DNA of 64,000 bases from Lunularia cruciata (Eukaryota; Streptophyta; Marchantiopsida; Lunulariales; Lunulariaceae), in contig OX419755.1 of assembly GCA_948567375.1 (NCBI GenBank), positions 63,492,944 to 63,556,943 on the forward strand. The letters are read 5' to 3'. The translations under genes were made by a program, and so were the position numbers. This document shows positions 27,455 to 39,289 of the stretch, piece after piece. Under the pieces are notes generated by a model that was given only the letters and a program-made list of their open reading frames with translations, made no database searches and was not told where the DNA came from. Within the stretch, counting starts at the first letter, position 1. Every line of letters begins with the position of its first letter.

Positions 27455-30262
27455 GGGATGTGTGGGGCATAGAGAGGTGGCTGCTAGATTTCATGGATTC
27501 CAAGCGGGGATTGTGCAGCCCTTCAGGAGGAGTCTGTTAGGGCCACACGATTTAGGAGACAGGGATCGCCACAGGATACCACAGATTCCACTCGATTACG
27601 ACGATGTAGGACATTGGGTCAAGCGGGAGAGTTTAGTAGAGCAGCACGAGCGCCACACCCTTTGTCTATAGCGAGTCCTATTGATGAGACCATCTCTTCC
27701 CTACACTCACTACATCCTATAGCAGTAGAGGGACTACCACTAGAGGTCTTAGATTATCAGCCTAAGCAGCCTTTATGTCTTGATAGGTCGCTATTTGCAC
27801 AAGCATTGTGCAATGCCACTCACTTTTCCTCAAGAGGCTTGTCAGGGATGGTTTATGAGCACCTTAGAGATTACTTCAAGGCAGATGATCCTTCTAGTGG
27901 TTTTACCGAGTTGTTTTAGGTGGTTGCAGCAGTAGCGAGAGGAGACATTTCTATGTCTGTTAGTTGGGTGTTAGGTGCTAGTTGACTTCTCGTGATTGAG
28001 AAGGACACTGGAGGCATTAGACAGATTGCTATTGGAGAGATCTTTTTGCGTTTGGTCAATCGTACCATTGTCCTTTAGCATCGTTTTCACTTTCGACCGC
28101 CCCTTAGTCCACATCAGTTTGAAGTAGCTACACCAGGAGGATGTGAGGTTATATCTCTAGGCATTAGAGCACTCCTAGATATCCCTCCGGAGTGGGTCGT
28201 CCTACAGGTGGATGTTGAGAATGCTTTTAATAGCATCTCACATGCATCCATCTTTAGAGAGCTTACGGAGGCTGGTGGATCCTTGGCGAGTCTCATTCCT
28301 TTTGTGTGGTCTTTTTATGGCTCTCCGGCTTCCCTTTACTACCATCATGGTGGTTCACAAGAGTGAGTCACCATCTTGGAGTCAGCTATTGGTACACGTC
28401 AAGGAGATCCTTTAGGGGGGCCCTTATTTGCCATGGCTCACTTTAGAGCTCTCCTATCTACTACTTTGGCCATGCCAGGTTGTGTATTTCACTCCTTGGC
28501 TGATGATACACACATCGTAGGCCATGTAAATCAGATTAGGGAGGCCTTTGACTACTTGACTACCGAGCTACATCTAGTAGGATTGAGAGTCAAGGTGTCA
28601 AAGTGTAGGGCATGGTCCCCTTTAGGTATCCCTCCCCACCTTGAGCTTCCAGAGGGTTGTATCACATCCACAAATGGACTTCGTGTTCTTGGAGTGCCAG
28701 TAGGATCGGAGGCTTTTGTCACACGCTTCTTAGATGCTGCCCTTGCAAAGGATGTTCTCCATGTGGATGAACTTCCATTACTAGGAGATTTGCAGGTGGC
28801 ATTTGGTATACTCTCTTCCAGTATTTGTCGTCGACCATCCTACCTCATCCGTACAGTTCCCCCCTCACCGTCCTTCCTATCACGTCTAAGAGCATTTGAT
28901 AGGAGGATTATGGGAGTCTTTGGTGATATTATTGGACCAAGGACTTTTGAGTGTGTGATAGGGGATTTGGCACGTAGACAGACGGCTCTACCGATCTCAT
29001 GTGGTGGGGTTGGCTTGCTTTCTATGGAGGAGACAAGACCTATAGTGTTTTTGGGTAGTTGGACTCTCTTGGCACTCCTACTTTCCTCTCGTTTTGTGGT
29101 TGGTGATAGGCCAGTTTTGGAGACTTATGTGACAGAGGTGGAGGGAGGATCCTTTTCTCTCCAGGTGTTATTGCGGAAGACAAGAGACAGTCTATCCCCA
29201 TGAGCACGAGAGAATTTTCCACCTTTTGCTTCACTATTGTCAAATTGAACTAGAGGTTTACAATCTTCCTTGATGGAACGACAGTGTGAGCATACGCTAC
29301 ATTCTCTCTTACTCGGCTCATCCATTCCTCAGGCTACTAGAGCACGTCTTCGCTCTTGCTCCGGCAAGGGTCTTGGATCCTAGCTTGACCGTGCATTAGG
29401 GCTTTCCGACTCGCACCAGCTACTTTTTCTACAACGATGAGGTTTTGCCTAGGTTTGGTCCACCCATCTGCATCTTCATTACTCACTTGTGAGTGTGGTT
29501 CTACACTAGATTCAGCAGTGATCCACATGACACGGTGTCCTTTTGGAGGACAGAAGATAGCTACCCATGATGCCATTAGAGACATAGTGTTTGCTATGGC
29601 ACGAGAGAGTGGATACTTGGCTTGGAGGGAGCGTTTGTATGCTTTGCAGACGACACATGTCAAGGAAGACTTATACTTGGTCCAAGATGATCAGGTGACA
29701 GTAGCAGATGTCGTGGTTACAAACCCTACACGTGATACAATTTCAGAGGGAGTGATTGCCCATCCCCATGGATGGGCGGCGAGTGCAGCAGCAGGTCGCA
29801 AGGTCTCCAAGTATAGGGGCATGCAGTGAGGTCACCTCTTTGTTCCTCTAGCCTTGGAGTTATATGGAGTGATGGACACAACATTTGACACATTTGTCAG
29901 GGAGTGCGTTAGAGCTTATCATGTTAGGCGTCAGGGTGATATGAGAGTGAGAGTGGTACAGGGAGTACCACTCTCACTCTCATACTTTGTAGCATATTTT
30001 AGACAGCGTGTGTTCATTGCTCTACAGAGTGTAGTGGCTGGTGCAATCCATAGGAGAGCAATCACATTAGGTGATGTTTCTTTGGATGCTCCAGTTGTGT
30101 GTAGACCGTACGACTTGCATAGCTCGGATATCTTAGGTGCGGTAGTGCAGATTTCTCATATAGAATCTAATGGGACTTAGCCCCATGTTACCTATTTTGT
30201 CTCTCCCTTGTACGGCTTGATGGGGTCTTCCCATCCTTCATTTTTCCTACACGGTCGCGTTT
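27455..30262 (+). mobile_element. Decayed non-LTR retrotransposon with RT, zinc motif and REL-like endonuclease region
   Basis: About 2.8 kb of element sequence. Reading across frames and stops gives an RT (DVENAFNSISHASIF, GTRQGDPLGGPLFAMA, LADDTHIVG). Next is a CxC-x9-HxxxC zinc-type motif (CECGSTLDSAVIHMTRC), then HDAIRDIVFAMARESG, VTVADVVVTNP and AAAGRKVSKYRGM. That order, with a D-V-V-V strand and a later K..KY, resembles restriction-like endonuclease (REL) regions downstream of RT in early non-LTR clades; this is inference. The 3' end (30171-30262) is the tail shared with the insertions at 5.2 and 15.5 kb and the copy at 46-47 kb. No N-terminal APE endonuclease was seen, and the 5' limit is uncertain. 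Confidence 0.82.
27960..30180 (+). pseudogene. Broken RT-endonuclease reading frame of the retrotransposon
   Basis: The frame is broken several times: stops before and after the RPIAIG-like block (around 28078), a frame change near 28370 between the NAFNS block and GTRQGDPL, a stop at 29203 and a further frame change before 29437. A TGA at 29827-29829 sits where the second copy at 46.4 kb has CGA, the change expected from CpG deamination. Intact stretches are 28376-29203 (RT core) and 29437-29826 plus 29854-30180 (zinc/REL-like and C-terminal part). Not expected to yield a working protein. Confidence 0.8.
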
Positions 30263-33200
30263 CTTCTCTAGTATCCAAGTGGAAACATACATTTAGCAAA
30301 ACCAGGTGCTAGAACTTGAAGCATATACTCTGCAGCTGGGTGGGTTAAGGGTAAAGCCCGAGCACAACTTGTAGCTGCATTTGTGAGCATGAAAAATTAT
30401 CAAAAACTATAGTTGAATTTCTACCATTCTAGGATTCTTGAAACTTGGATGAAGACATGGAAATATAAAAAAGTAGGGGTAAAAATATCAAATTTATTCT
30501 ATATTTATGGTTAGAAATCTCTTAAGCATGATAATATGTTATTACTACTTGTGAAAATATGTGAACCAGAATGGGAATATTTGGAGCTAAGGTTAAACAC
30601 GAGCATAACTACTTAGCTTTGCGACTCCAAAGTAGTATTAATGATTTAAAGCTTTCTAATCAATTTGAATCTTAATATTAGATAATAGATTAAGTAGCTC
30701 ATAATAAAAGAACATGTTATTATATTCCTTTATGCATTTCCAGGTGGCATGATTTCTCTGCTTGAACTTTTTTTAATTCAATTCATCATATAAGGGAGAA
30801 GCTTGTTTAATACTATTGTGGATAAGATGTATTACATTATACATATAAAAATTATTTTTCCTCTGAGTAAAATGTGCATTTTATTACATTTGTGTCCAAG
30901 ATTTTCCAACTTAGGGAATAGCATGAATGGAGAAGTCAAATTGGTCTTTGCACTCCCATATGATATGATCTTTCTAAAAAATTATTGAAATTGAATCTCT
31001 CACGAAAATAGTTGCTCCCTCTGAAAATGAAAATGGTCTTATTATGAGGAGAGTAATAATCTAGCTCATTTGAGAAAACTAATATGACATAATTTTAGGT
31101 CTTGGATAACTTTTGCCAACGGTTTAAGTAGATGGTACGTTTTAGAGCGATCAATTTGAAGTATTCGATGTTTTTTTATTTAAGGTCTGATGAGTAAATG
31201 TTTCTCAAGCGTTTTATTTTACTATGTCTTTCATGGTTCTCCAAAGATTGATCAGAGGACGCAACCAAAACTCCTCGTAGAAATCGCTCAAGCTTTCATA
31301 GACACAACTTATGTGAACCCATCTGAAATTTAAGATGGGCATATCTGTTCCTTCCACCAACCTTGAATTATTTGACGATTAGATACGAGGTAAATGATAG
31401 CATTGCTCAATTCGAGACCATCAACAATAGAATGCAAAGTTCCTTCTATACCACCCACTGTTACCGTTGGGAATCAAGTACATGGGGTAATGAGACCTTG
31501 GCTAACTTTGGGATTAACAAGTAGTTTGCGAATGGAGAGTTTTATGGAGTGGGGGTTAACTCCTTAATGCTATTATCCATGAGCTTTTTCACTATTTTTC
31601 ATAATTTTCAAGAAAGTTTTCAGATATTTGAAACTAGAGAAAACGACAAGATTATCAATATCGGTGAAATCGGAATGAAATATGTTTAGGAAAATTAGTA
31701 AAGTATGATGATAGAATATCATTTATATGTAATACTAGATATCTCTAGAAGATGATCAATCATTGCAAGAGAAATTTAAAAGTAAAATGATTTGGAATAT
31801 ATCTAGTAACATTTTGAGTATTAGGTGATCTTAAAGAACTCAAGAACCCACGATTTGATGAGATCACGAGGTACTCAAAACTTTTCAGGGATTTACTAAT
31901 TTGGCTACGAGTTAGCAATTATGTTTTCTATATAAAAAGCTAGTGTCCATTTCATGTCCAGATAACAAGTTTATCATAATCATCTTATACCTACCTGGGA
32001 TCATAAAGAGAATCTTTGTACTAATACATTAATTCTCATTCCTATATCAAAAAAGTTTTACGATCATTCTTACACATCTAACTTTGAAGCTATACATTGT
32101 TAAATTATGGATGCAGAACTTTTTAGTGCCTGTTGGTACATATTATTTTCTTTTTCAGGTTCTTGAAAAGATCAGAAGAGGATAGTGATCAATTTGTACT
32201 AAACTCAATATATAAAACTCATATTACTCTTTAGTTTGATAAAGAGTAAAAACACACAAAATATTATCATATATTTTTCAAAGTGCATCTAATGGCCGTA
32301 AATATAAGACATTTTTACACAAAGAAAGCATGAACCATTTTGGAGAATCCACAGTCAAGGATCCTAAATAAGGAAGATAAAGTAGATAACAATGGATCAT
32401 CATAAAAGTGAACAACTTTGAAGCATTTAAGAACAAAATGAACTCTATTACATAATGAGATATTTATGCAAGCGCAGTTTTATATCCTATAGACTATAAG
32501 TTATGTAACCTTCCTCCTAATATACTACTTCTATTAGGCAAGCACAGTTCTCTATCTTATAGACTATAAGTAGTACAGTCTTCCTCCTAATATACTCCGT
32601 GTGTTCCAGTTTTCATAAACAAGGTTATTACTATATAGATACATACAGCATTCAAATGCTATCACGTTTTGGTGTCTTGTGAATGAAATAAAACTTGCAA
32701 GTGTCGGTTTCCTAAAAGAAAGTCGATGTAAATCTACTAGTTGCTAGCTTAAACAAACATCCTTTCCTATAAACAAAATGAATTTAAAATGGCAGTCTTG
32801 ATTTCAAACTTGATAAAATGACACAAATCTGCTGTTAGTTATTTGGGATAAATGCCCGTTTTCTGTACATCGATTTCATCTGTCTCTGCTTTCTCAAACA
32901 AAGTCGATGTAAATCTTCCATTAGTTATCCAGTCAACTTCCGGAAGTCTGATTATTTTGACTTCTCCACTGATTCTTGTTCAGAAGCTCATACTTTGATG
33001 AATGGAAACCTGCAATTCGAAATGACACACAAATCACAGCCTGTAATTTACCACAGTGCATCACTTTGATAAAGGATATATCGACTCGGGAAAGGACAAT
33101 AGAGAGAGTAGAACCAAGAACCCACATCAAGGTCTTTTGCTTGGGTGGCTGACAAACTCGCCAACCCAGAAGTCATTGAGCCATAATAAAGAGCTGGAAT

Positions 33201-33419
33201 AGCAGACAAAGAAATGAAGTTTCCGGTAAAAGTCAGCTGAATAATGGTTTAGCTCCCACTGAAGCAAATATTAAAGCGACCGGGGAAAGGAGAGTTGAGT
33301 TGGGAGAGGACCACTGTAATACCTGGTACTAGTCCCGCCCAATAATTTGCTCGAATTCCAGTTGTATAAGAGGCGCTAAGCTGCCGAGTTTAGCCTGATA
33401 CATTCCTGGGCTTCTAAAA
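30263..33419. other. AT-rich gene-free region
   Basis: About 3 kb of AT-rich sequence with no credible coding frame. A tandem pair lies near 32469-32600: two diverged copies of about 68 bp, each with a tatagactataagt core and an end cttcctcctaatatact. The last 250 bp before 33420 is the 3' flank of the GH27 gene. Confidence 0.55.
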
Positions 33420-36400
33420 CTAGCCTTTTCTACCGTACGCACGGGTAAGATTGTTTACATGCCCACCAGATCGCTTCTGGTCCACAACCCAAGTGACACC
33501 GGCAATTGAACATAATATACCTACAACAGTAAGGATAGATACGGATGCCAAAGTATGTCTTGATTTGTATATACAGGTTAGTCGAATTAGTGTAGTCCCA
33601 TGACCTTCAACGGATGCGATGATAGCACCAGATAGGCTATCTCCAAGTAGCGTGGTTCCTTTCCATACATCCATTCCTCTGCAGGTCCATTCCGATGTTT
33701 CCAGTCGTGCCCTGGTGCCGAGATACTGGTGAACATTCATTTTCCGCCCAATGTGATGGCAGATCATGTTGCATTGCTGCAAAAGCTTGTTGTAAAGTCT
33801 CTCGATCAACCTCGTTACTTGATGCAGTAGACTATTTCTTAAAGGCAACAGCTCTAGACTGAGTAGAACTTCCTCCACAGACACCGAAATGTTTTGTCGT
33901 TTCTCCTCCAGGTTGAAAAATGCCACATAGCCTTCGTCTGAAACCGACGTTCATCAGAAGACAGTCAGCAGTTATCAGAAACTTGACTAGCCTTCAAGAG
34001 CAGCGCCCTTTCTACCAGCCACATTCCTTGACCTTCTCATCTCTCATCTTCAAACCGTAGCTACCAGCTAGTGCATTGAATAACTTGCTGCTGAACACCA
34101 CAAGTTAAACATACGGAGTTGCTTGTGAACGCAAGATGACGTTCTGCCTTTAATTTCAAGGATAACGATATCTAGAATTGAATTTGTTGCGCTAGTTGTA
34201 CCAGGACATCCTAATTAGCTTAGGACCTTGGCTTGTGTACTAAGGATTTGCCATTAGCTCACTCCGGAGTTAGCATGCATCTAGCCATAAATAAACATCA
34301 TTAGCATCGTCAGCTAGTCGGGATGAATCATACCTGAAACACCTCGAGCTACCCAGATACGCCATCCGCGCTCAGGCTGTACGATGGTTACACAATGTCC
34401 ATTCTGTTCACTCACCAACCTTCCTTTTGATGTCAAGCGCCATACCTGGAGGTCGAGTAGATGTTCAAAAAAAGCTTTCTCTCTCCTTAACATCACTACG
34501 ATGGGTCAAGGCTGGATCCACAAACTCCAAGGGATGGGACCAAACTCTCAACAACTTCCAACCAAAGAACTTCATGAGCACCGAGTCTGTTAAGTTCATA
34601 TTTAAGAATCCATTTCTCCTATCCAAGTCTCACTTGAAGTACAGCGATGTCTATATCATTGTCTGAGACAGAACTCTCCCGAGTATGGTAAAGTTGTTAT
34701 TCTCATCTAACCTGACTTGCAGAGTTGTTGCACATTTCAAATTCAGCTGATCCTTTTGTCTCAATCCTCATTGATCCAACCAAATCTAGACATAATCTTT
34801 TCTTCACCATTTCGCTCCAAAGGAAACCTCTCTCGCTCCCTGCGTTGCTGTATCTTCCGCAAAACATTAGAAACCAGTTAAATATATATAGAACTTTTTC
34901 TTGTAGTGCAACTGTCTCGGATCATCACCAAAAAAACAGACTCCCTGTTCTCAGTGGGATCATCATGCAGGCCTCCAAATACGTATAAGGAGATTCATGA
35001 CTTGGGAACTTCAAGGGATATTCTCGAGCGAAATGCTGGACAACGGTAGTACTGTCAGAGCATCGAGAAGGTGAACATGCAAACCTACATCTAAATCAAT
35101 GGCCTTAGCCAAATCGACTTACAGATCGTTGTGGATCCATGGCGTTCGTGCCCAGTTCAGACAGCTAGTCAAAACTGCCTGCTGGCGCGACTTGGGATAC
35201 TTTAGTTTAGATGAATCAGACCAGCAAACTTGCATGAGATCGTCTGTTGCACGCTGGAGTTTCCATTCAGTTGTAATTGCCGACACACAGTCTTCCAGTT
35301 TGACTACTGGCAAGGACCCAACAGAGGATCTGCGAAGCTAGTGAAAAGATGCAATGTTTTAGTAGTGAGATGAAACCCAAGTCAACCAAATATTGTTTGA
35401 TGGGGAAGATGACTGATAATCCAGTCTCCTACGAAATCTTTGCTGGATGGTAACAATGCTCAACGACTCAAGTTCAGAAGAAAAGAACGAAAGTTCAAGG
35501 TGAGGTTCCAAACTGCAACAAATGATCCAGATACTCTTAGACATTTCTAAAATAGAGAGTACGCATCTTTATGAATGGGGAACGCTGGAGTGAGGTACCT
35601 ATCTTCAACGTTTCCCTCTCCTTTCCTTTTAAGTCCAGCGAGAAAACATTTGTACCTACGGTTCTAATAAAGCGAATTGACTGAAGTAGCTAGGATATCA
35701 AACAAGGTGAGCATTTTCTTTTGTGACCACACCTCCAGAACTGATCCCCACAGAGGTATGTTCAAGAGACGAACATTAACCAACCAACCAAAAAGCAATA
35801 CCTCTTGGTTGTGACTGCTATGCGCATTTATCTCAAGTACTGTAGGATGGGTGATCAGGTCAAGCGTCCACCGGTCAATGTGGCGTAAGTCGCCACCGAA
35901 TATCAGAGGTGACTTGGCGATTGACCATAGAGTTACCTACAAAGAGCAGCAGGATAGACAAAGACGTCACGTACGAAGAGGAGTAAAACCTTTTGTCGTC
36001 AAGTGACCTGATAATCAGGTCCATGATACAAGGTCCATAGTGGTAGATTTGCACCTTCACAATTAGGACGTGACACAGCCAGCCATTACAGAACCTCAGT
36101 GCGACAGAACAGGTACCAAAAGTGCGAATTACCAACGTGTGGGTCCTATTAAAGTTAACTTATTCTGGATACCTGAGTGAGCTGTTCGGGTTTGGTAAGA
36201 GAGCTCGGTCTATAAGGACCATAAGGTGCACCTGTTACCACATCCCACCGCCGTATGATGAGTGATATAACTTACATCCCGATAACCTTGACAAGGATGA
36301 AGAACGCTTCGCCTACATCATTGGTGATTGATCCTTCAACAAAGATGAGCTTTTATATGTATTTTAAGATCAAACTACCTGGATCTGTGAGCCACCCAAT

Positions 36401-39289
36401 TGGAAGCATATCTAAATCCGGCCAAGATCGACCCCCCTGCAAACCAGGGCCACCAAGAAGCCCAGCAGCAGCAAAATCTCTGGCATTCACCAAAGAACTG
36501 ACCATGAATGTCTTTGCCATGGTGATAAGAAGTGACACGCACTATAACACGCTGGTGATACATGTACGACATTGCATAATACACTTTGTCTACACAAATT
36601 CATATTCAAGCGTTTGACGCTGCGAGGAGCAGTAGTGGACAGAAATGGCAGTAACAGACTCTAACCTCGCGACAGAGAAGTGCAGCAAGACGTCCCACCA
36701 CAGATCCCAATCATCACTTGTAACTCGATACATGTGTGATAAATGGGCCACTTGTTTTGCCATTCTGGGCGTAGCACGTACTCCTGGAGAAAGCGAATAT
36801 ATCATTTGGCGCCCTGTTCTTTCAATAGCCTACACGGACGAGCAAGTTGATTGGTCAGTTAAGTTCACATCCATCCTTGGGTGCCTCTAAGTTCTTCCAG
36901 AACCAATTAGAATAGACCTCTCCGATTCAAGCATCTTTCTGAAGAAGGCCGAAGGAGATAGCATGGGAATGTACTCATCCAGGCTTATCAACCAAGCTTT
37001 ACAACCAGGAAACAGAAACACGGATAAGGTGCTGTACAAGATCTTATTTGATCTAAGCGGACTGAATGATTTGAAGACTGACAACAGAGATGGAGCGGTA
37101 CGAAGGAAGGTATGAAGTGCTCTACATACTGAAACACTGTACAAATCAACCTCCTGGAGGACTGGCTCAAGCAGTCAGCGAGTATTCATAACCATTCACT
37201 TATATGACAATCTTTCCTTTATTTAACCTATAATTTAAGTAAAGATAGTAGAATACATGACAGAGAATGTACAACATACCTCAGAAACGGCAGTGATCTC
37301 GCTTACGCTCATGTCGTTCTCCCCAAATACGCAGTCATGCTTTACTACAGCATTTGATGATACTGAATGAGAATCTCATTAAGAGTCCAGAGCTGCGTCT
37401 ACATTTTGCAACCGTATGATGTCTTCTCGATGGAGGTGACTTCCTCTGATCTACTTGGAGACAAAAGAAGTAATCGTAAACAGTTCTAGGACAACGTGAG
37501 CAGGTGAAGTCAGAAGTCACACTCTCCAGTACTTTTAAGTCGTTTCAGGGGAGCAAAGATACATCAAATCTACAGAACATCATAGTCATGAATTAGAAAA
37601 TTCTCGAGTCAAAATACGTACTGAAGTCAACTCCCCATTCGGCATACTGTTTGTAGAGAGAGTTGAGAAATAACAAGCCTCCCTCACTTGTGGTGTTAAC
37701 ACTCATGAAGCAGGCCGTCATCCAGCTGCACTCTGTCCCTTTCAAAGCAATGTCTTTCGCTGTCCAATAGCATTCTTCACCACCAATTTGACTAGCCTGA
37801 AACTTAACCTCAAGTTAGTGCTCTTTCAGGAGATGTCTCTCTTTTGGTCATTTACATTCCATCGGTCCTCGCTCCAAAGCATACGGCTTTGCACAGAAAG
37901 TTGTAAAGAACTAGTCACAATCCACCAGCCATACAGGATACCTTCTTAAATGGAGTTATCGATGAAAGACTCTATCTTTCAACCGTATGTAGGTGGTGCT
38001 CTTCTCTTCTCTTAACAAGTGAACAAGTACTGGAAACACCACCTACCGTAACATTACAGATCTTGGCGTTACTCTTTACAGCTTGTGTGCTGATTCCACG
38101 CATGACATGTATTCCAAATTTCAGGCCCATTGCATGGACCTTATCTGCAATTGGCTTGAATCCGTTACCATTTCGAGTGGAAGGCCACCGCCATGGATCT
38201 GGTAAGAGTCGTCCATACTGGTCAATAATATCATGGCCTCCACTCCACACCGAAGACCCAGGCTCAAGTCTTCTGTACCAGAGAAAATCAACGACCACAT
38301 ACTGCAAACACCATAGAAACCACTTAATACTTCTAACTGAAAGAAACTGGAGTATGACAATTAGAGAATTCAGTGTTTGAGGAAGTAATCCCTAATATTA
38401 TTCCTATATAGGAATAATATATCAAGAAAGAGAAACAAGTCTAACATTTCCTTAAGTCTGGAAATTTACTCAAATTGACAGAAACAATTCTCGCTGAAAA
38501 GTGTTGGAGTACAAAGATATACGTTTTGACTGCAGCTGACTGAACAAACTTGTGTCTAATATTAAGTGTTTACATAATTCCGTCTTACTTCGTACCTCGT
38601 AGCCATGCTTGGACAAGTTGGCGGCAACAAATTCAGCATTCTCAAGGAACTCCTCTTCTGAGATAACCCAAGAGAAGGAATCATAAGAATTCCAACCTCT
38701 GGGTGGAGTGTGAGCCAGCGGTTTAGATTCATGATCTTTTGTGAACTCTGCTTCTCCGGTGCTGCAATTGCCACCACGACGATCATGTGTGGTACAGTCA
38801 GGAGCAAATTCAATCTCAACTGTGTTTAAAACATTTGAGTTTGCAGACAATATAAGTTTTTGCATCAGTGAAAGTGATTTTTGAAGTATATGTGACATGT
38901 TGCATACACTGCAGATTGTTCAGAGTAGATTAGGATTGTGCGAAGTTTTTCGTACTAAGAGTCAAACTCAAAACATCCTGACGTTGTGAATAGGACAGCA
39001 CGAATGCTAAAAGCATGAAGGTATTTATTTCAAGTCTAACCAGTATGCTAACTATTCTTTGCTTCACGCATACAGCGGAGAGATGAATTGAGAGTAAAAC
39101 CAAGTTACACTTAACTGATCAAGAAATATTGACCGACGCGAAACCGTAATCAAAACGTCACTCAAAGTGGATAAATTTAAGAGGGTCAAATTAGTGTGAC
39201 TCCTTACGAGACGAGAACTCTGAATCTTACCCCGAGAATTGCACCAAGAAGAGAAACGTGAGGAACGATGTGCAGGCGAAGAGCTTCAT
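33420..39289 (-). CDS. GH27 alpha-galactosidase-like enzyme, membrane-anchored
   Basis: Fourteen exons in phase (39231-39289, 38596-38908, 38047-38301, 37622-37796, 37280-37344, about 36918-36934, about 36666-36818, 36379-36479, 36173-36231, 35802-35936, 35123-35337, 34712-34835, 34334-34445, 33420-33937) give about 766 aa. The first exon is a clean signal peptide (MKLFACTSFLTFLFLVQFSG). The catalytic barrel starts at PPRGWNSYDSFSW (about 90) and YVVVDFLWYRR. The nucleophile region is IKHDCVFGE (D271) and the acid/base region is RSWPDLDMLPIGWLTDPG (D367 or D369). WSIAKSPLIFGGDL is also typical. This is the plant GH27 group next to alpha-galactosidases, acting on secreted or cell-wall galactosides by inference. 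A C-terminal hydrophobic segment at about 723-746 followed by KR and a 20-residue tail suggests a type I membrane anchor. The 17 nt exon at 36918 is the least certain part. Confidence 0.9.
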
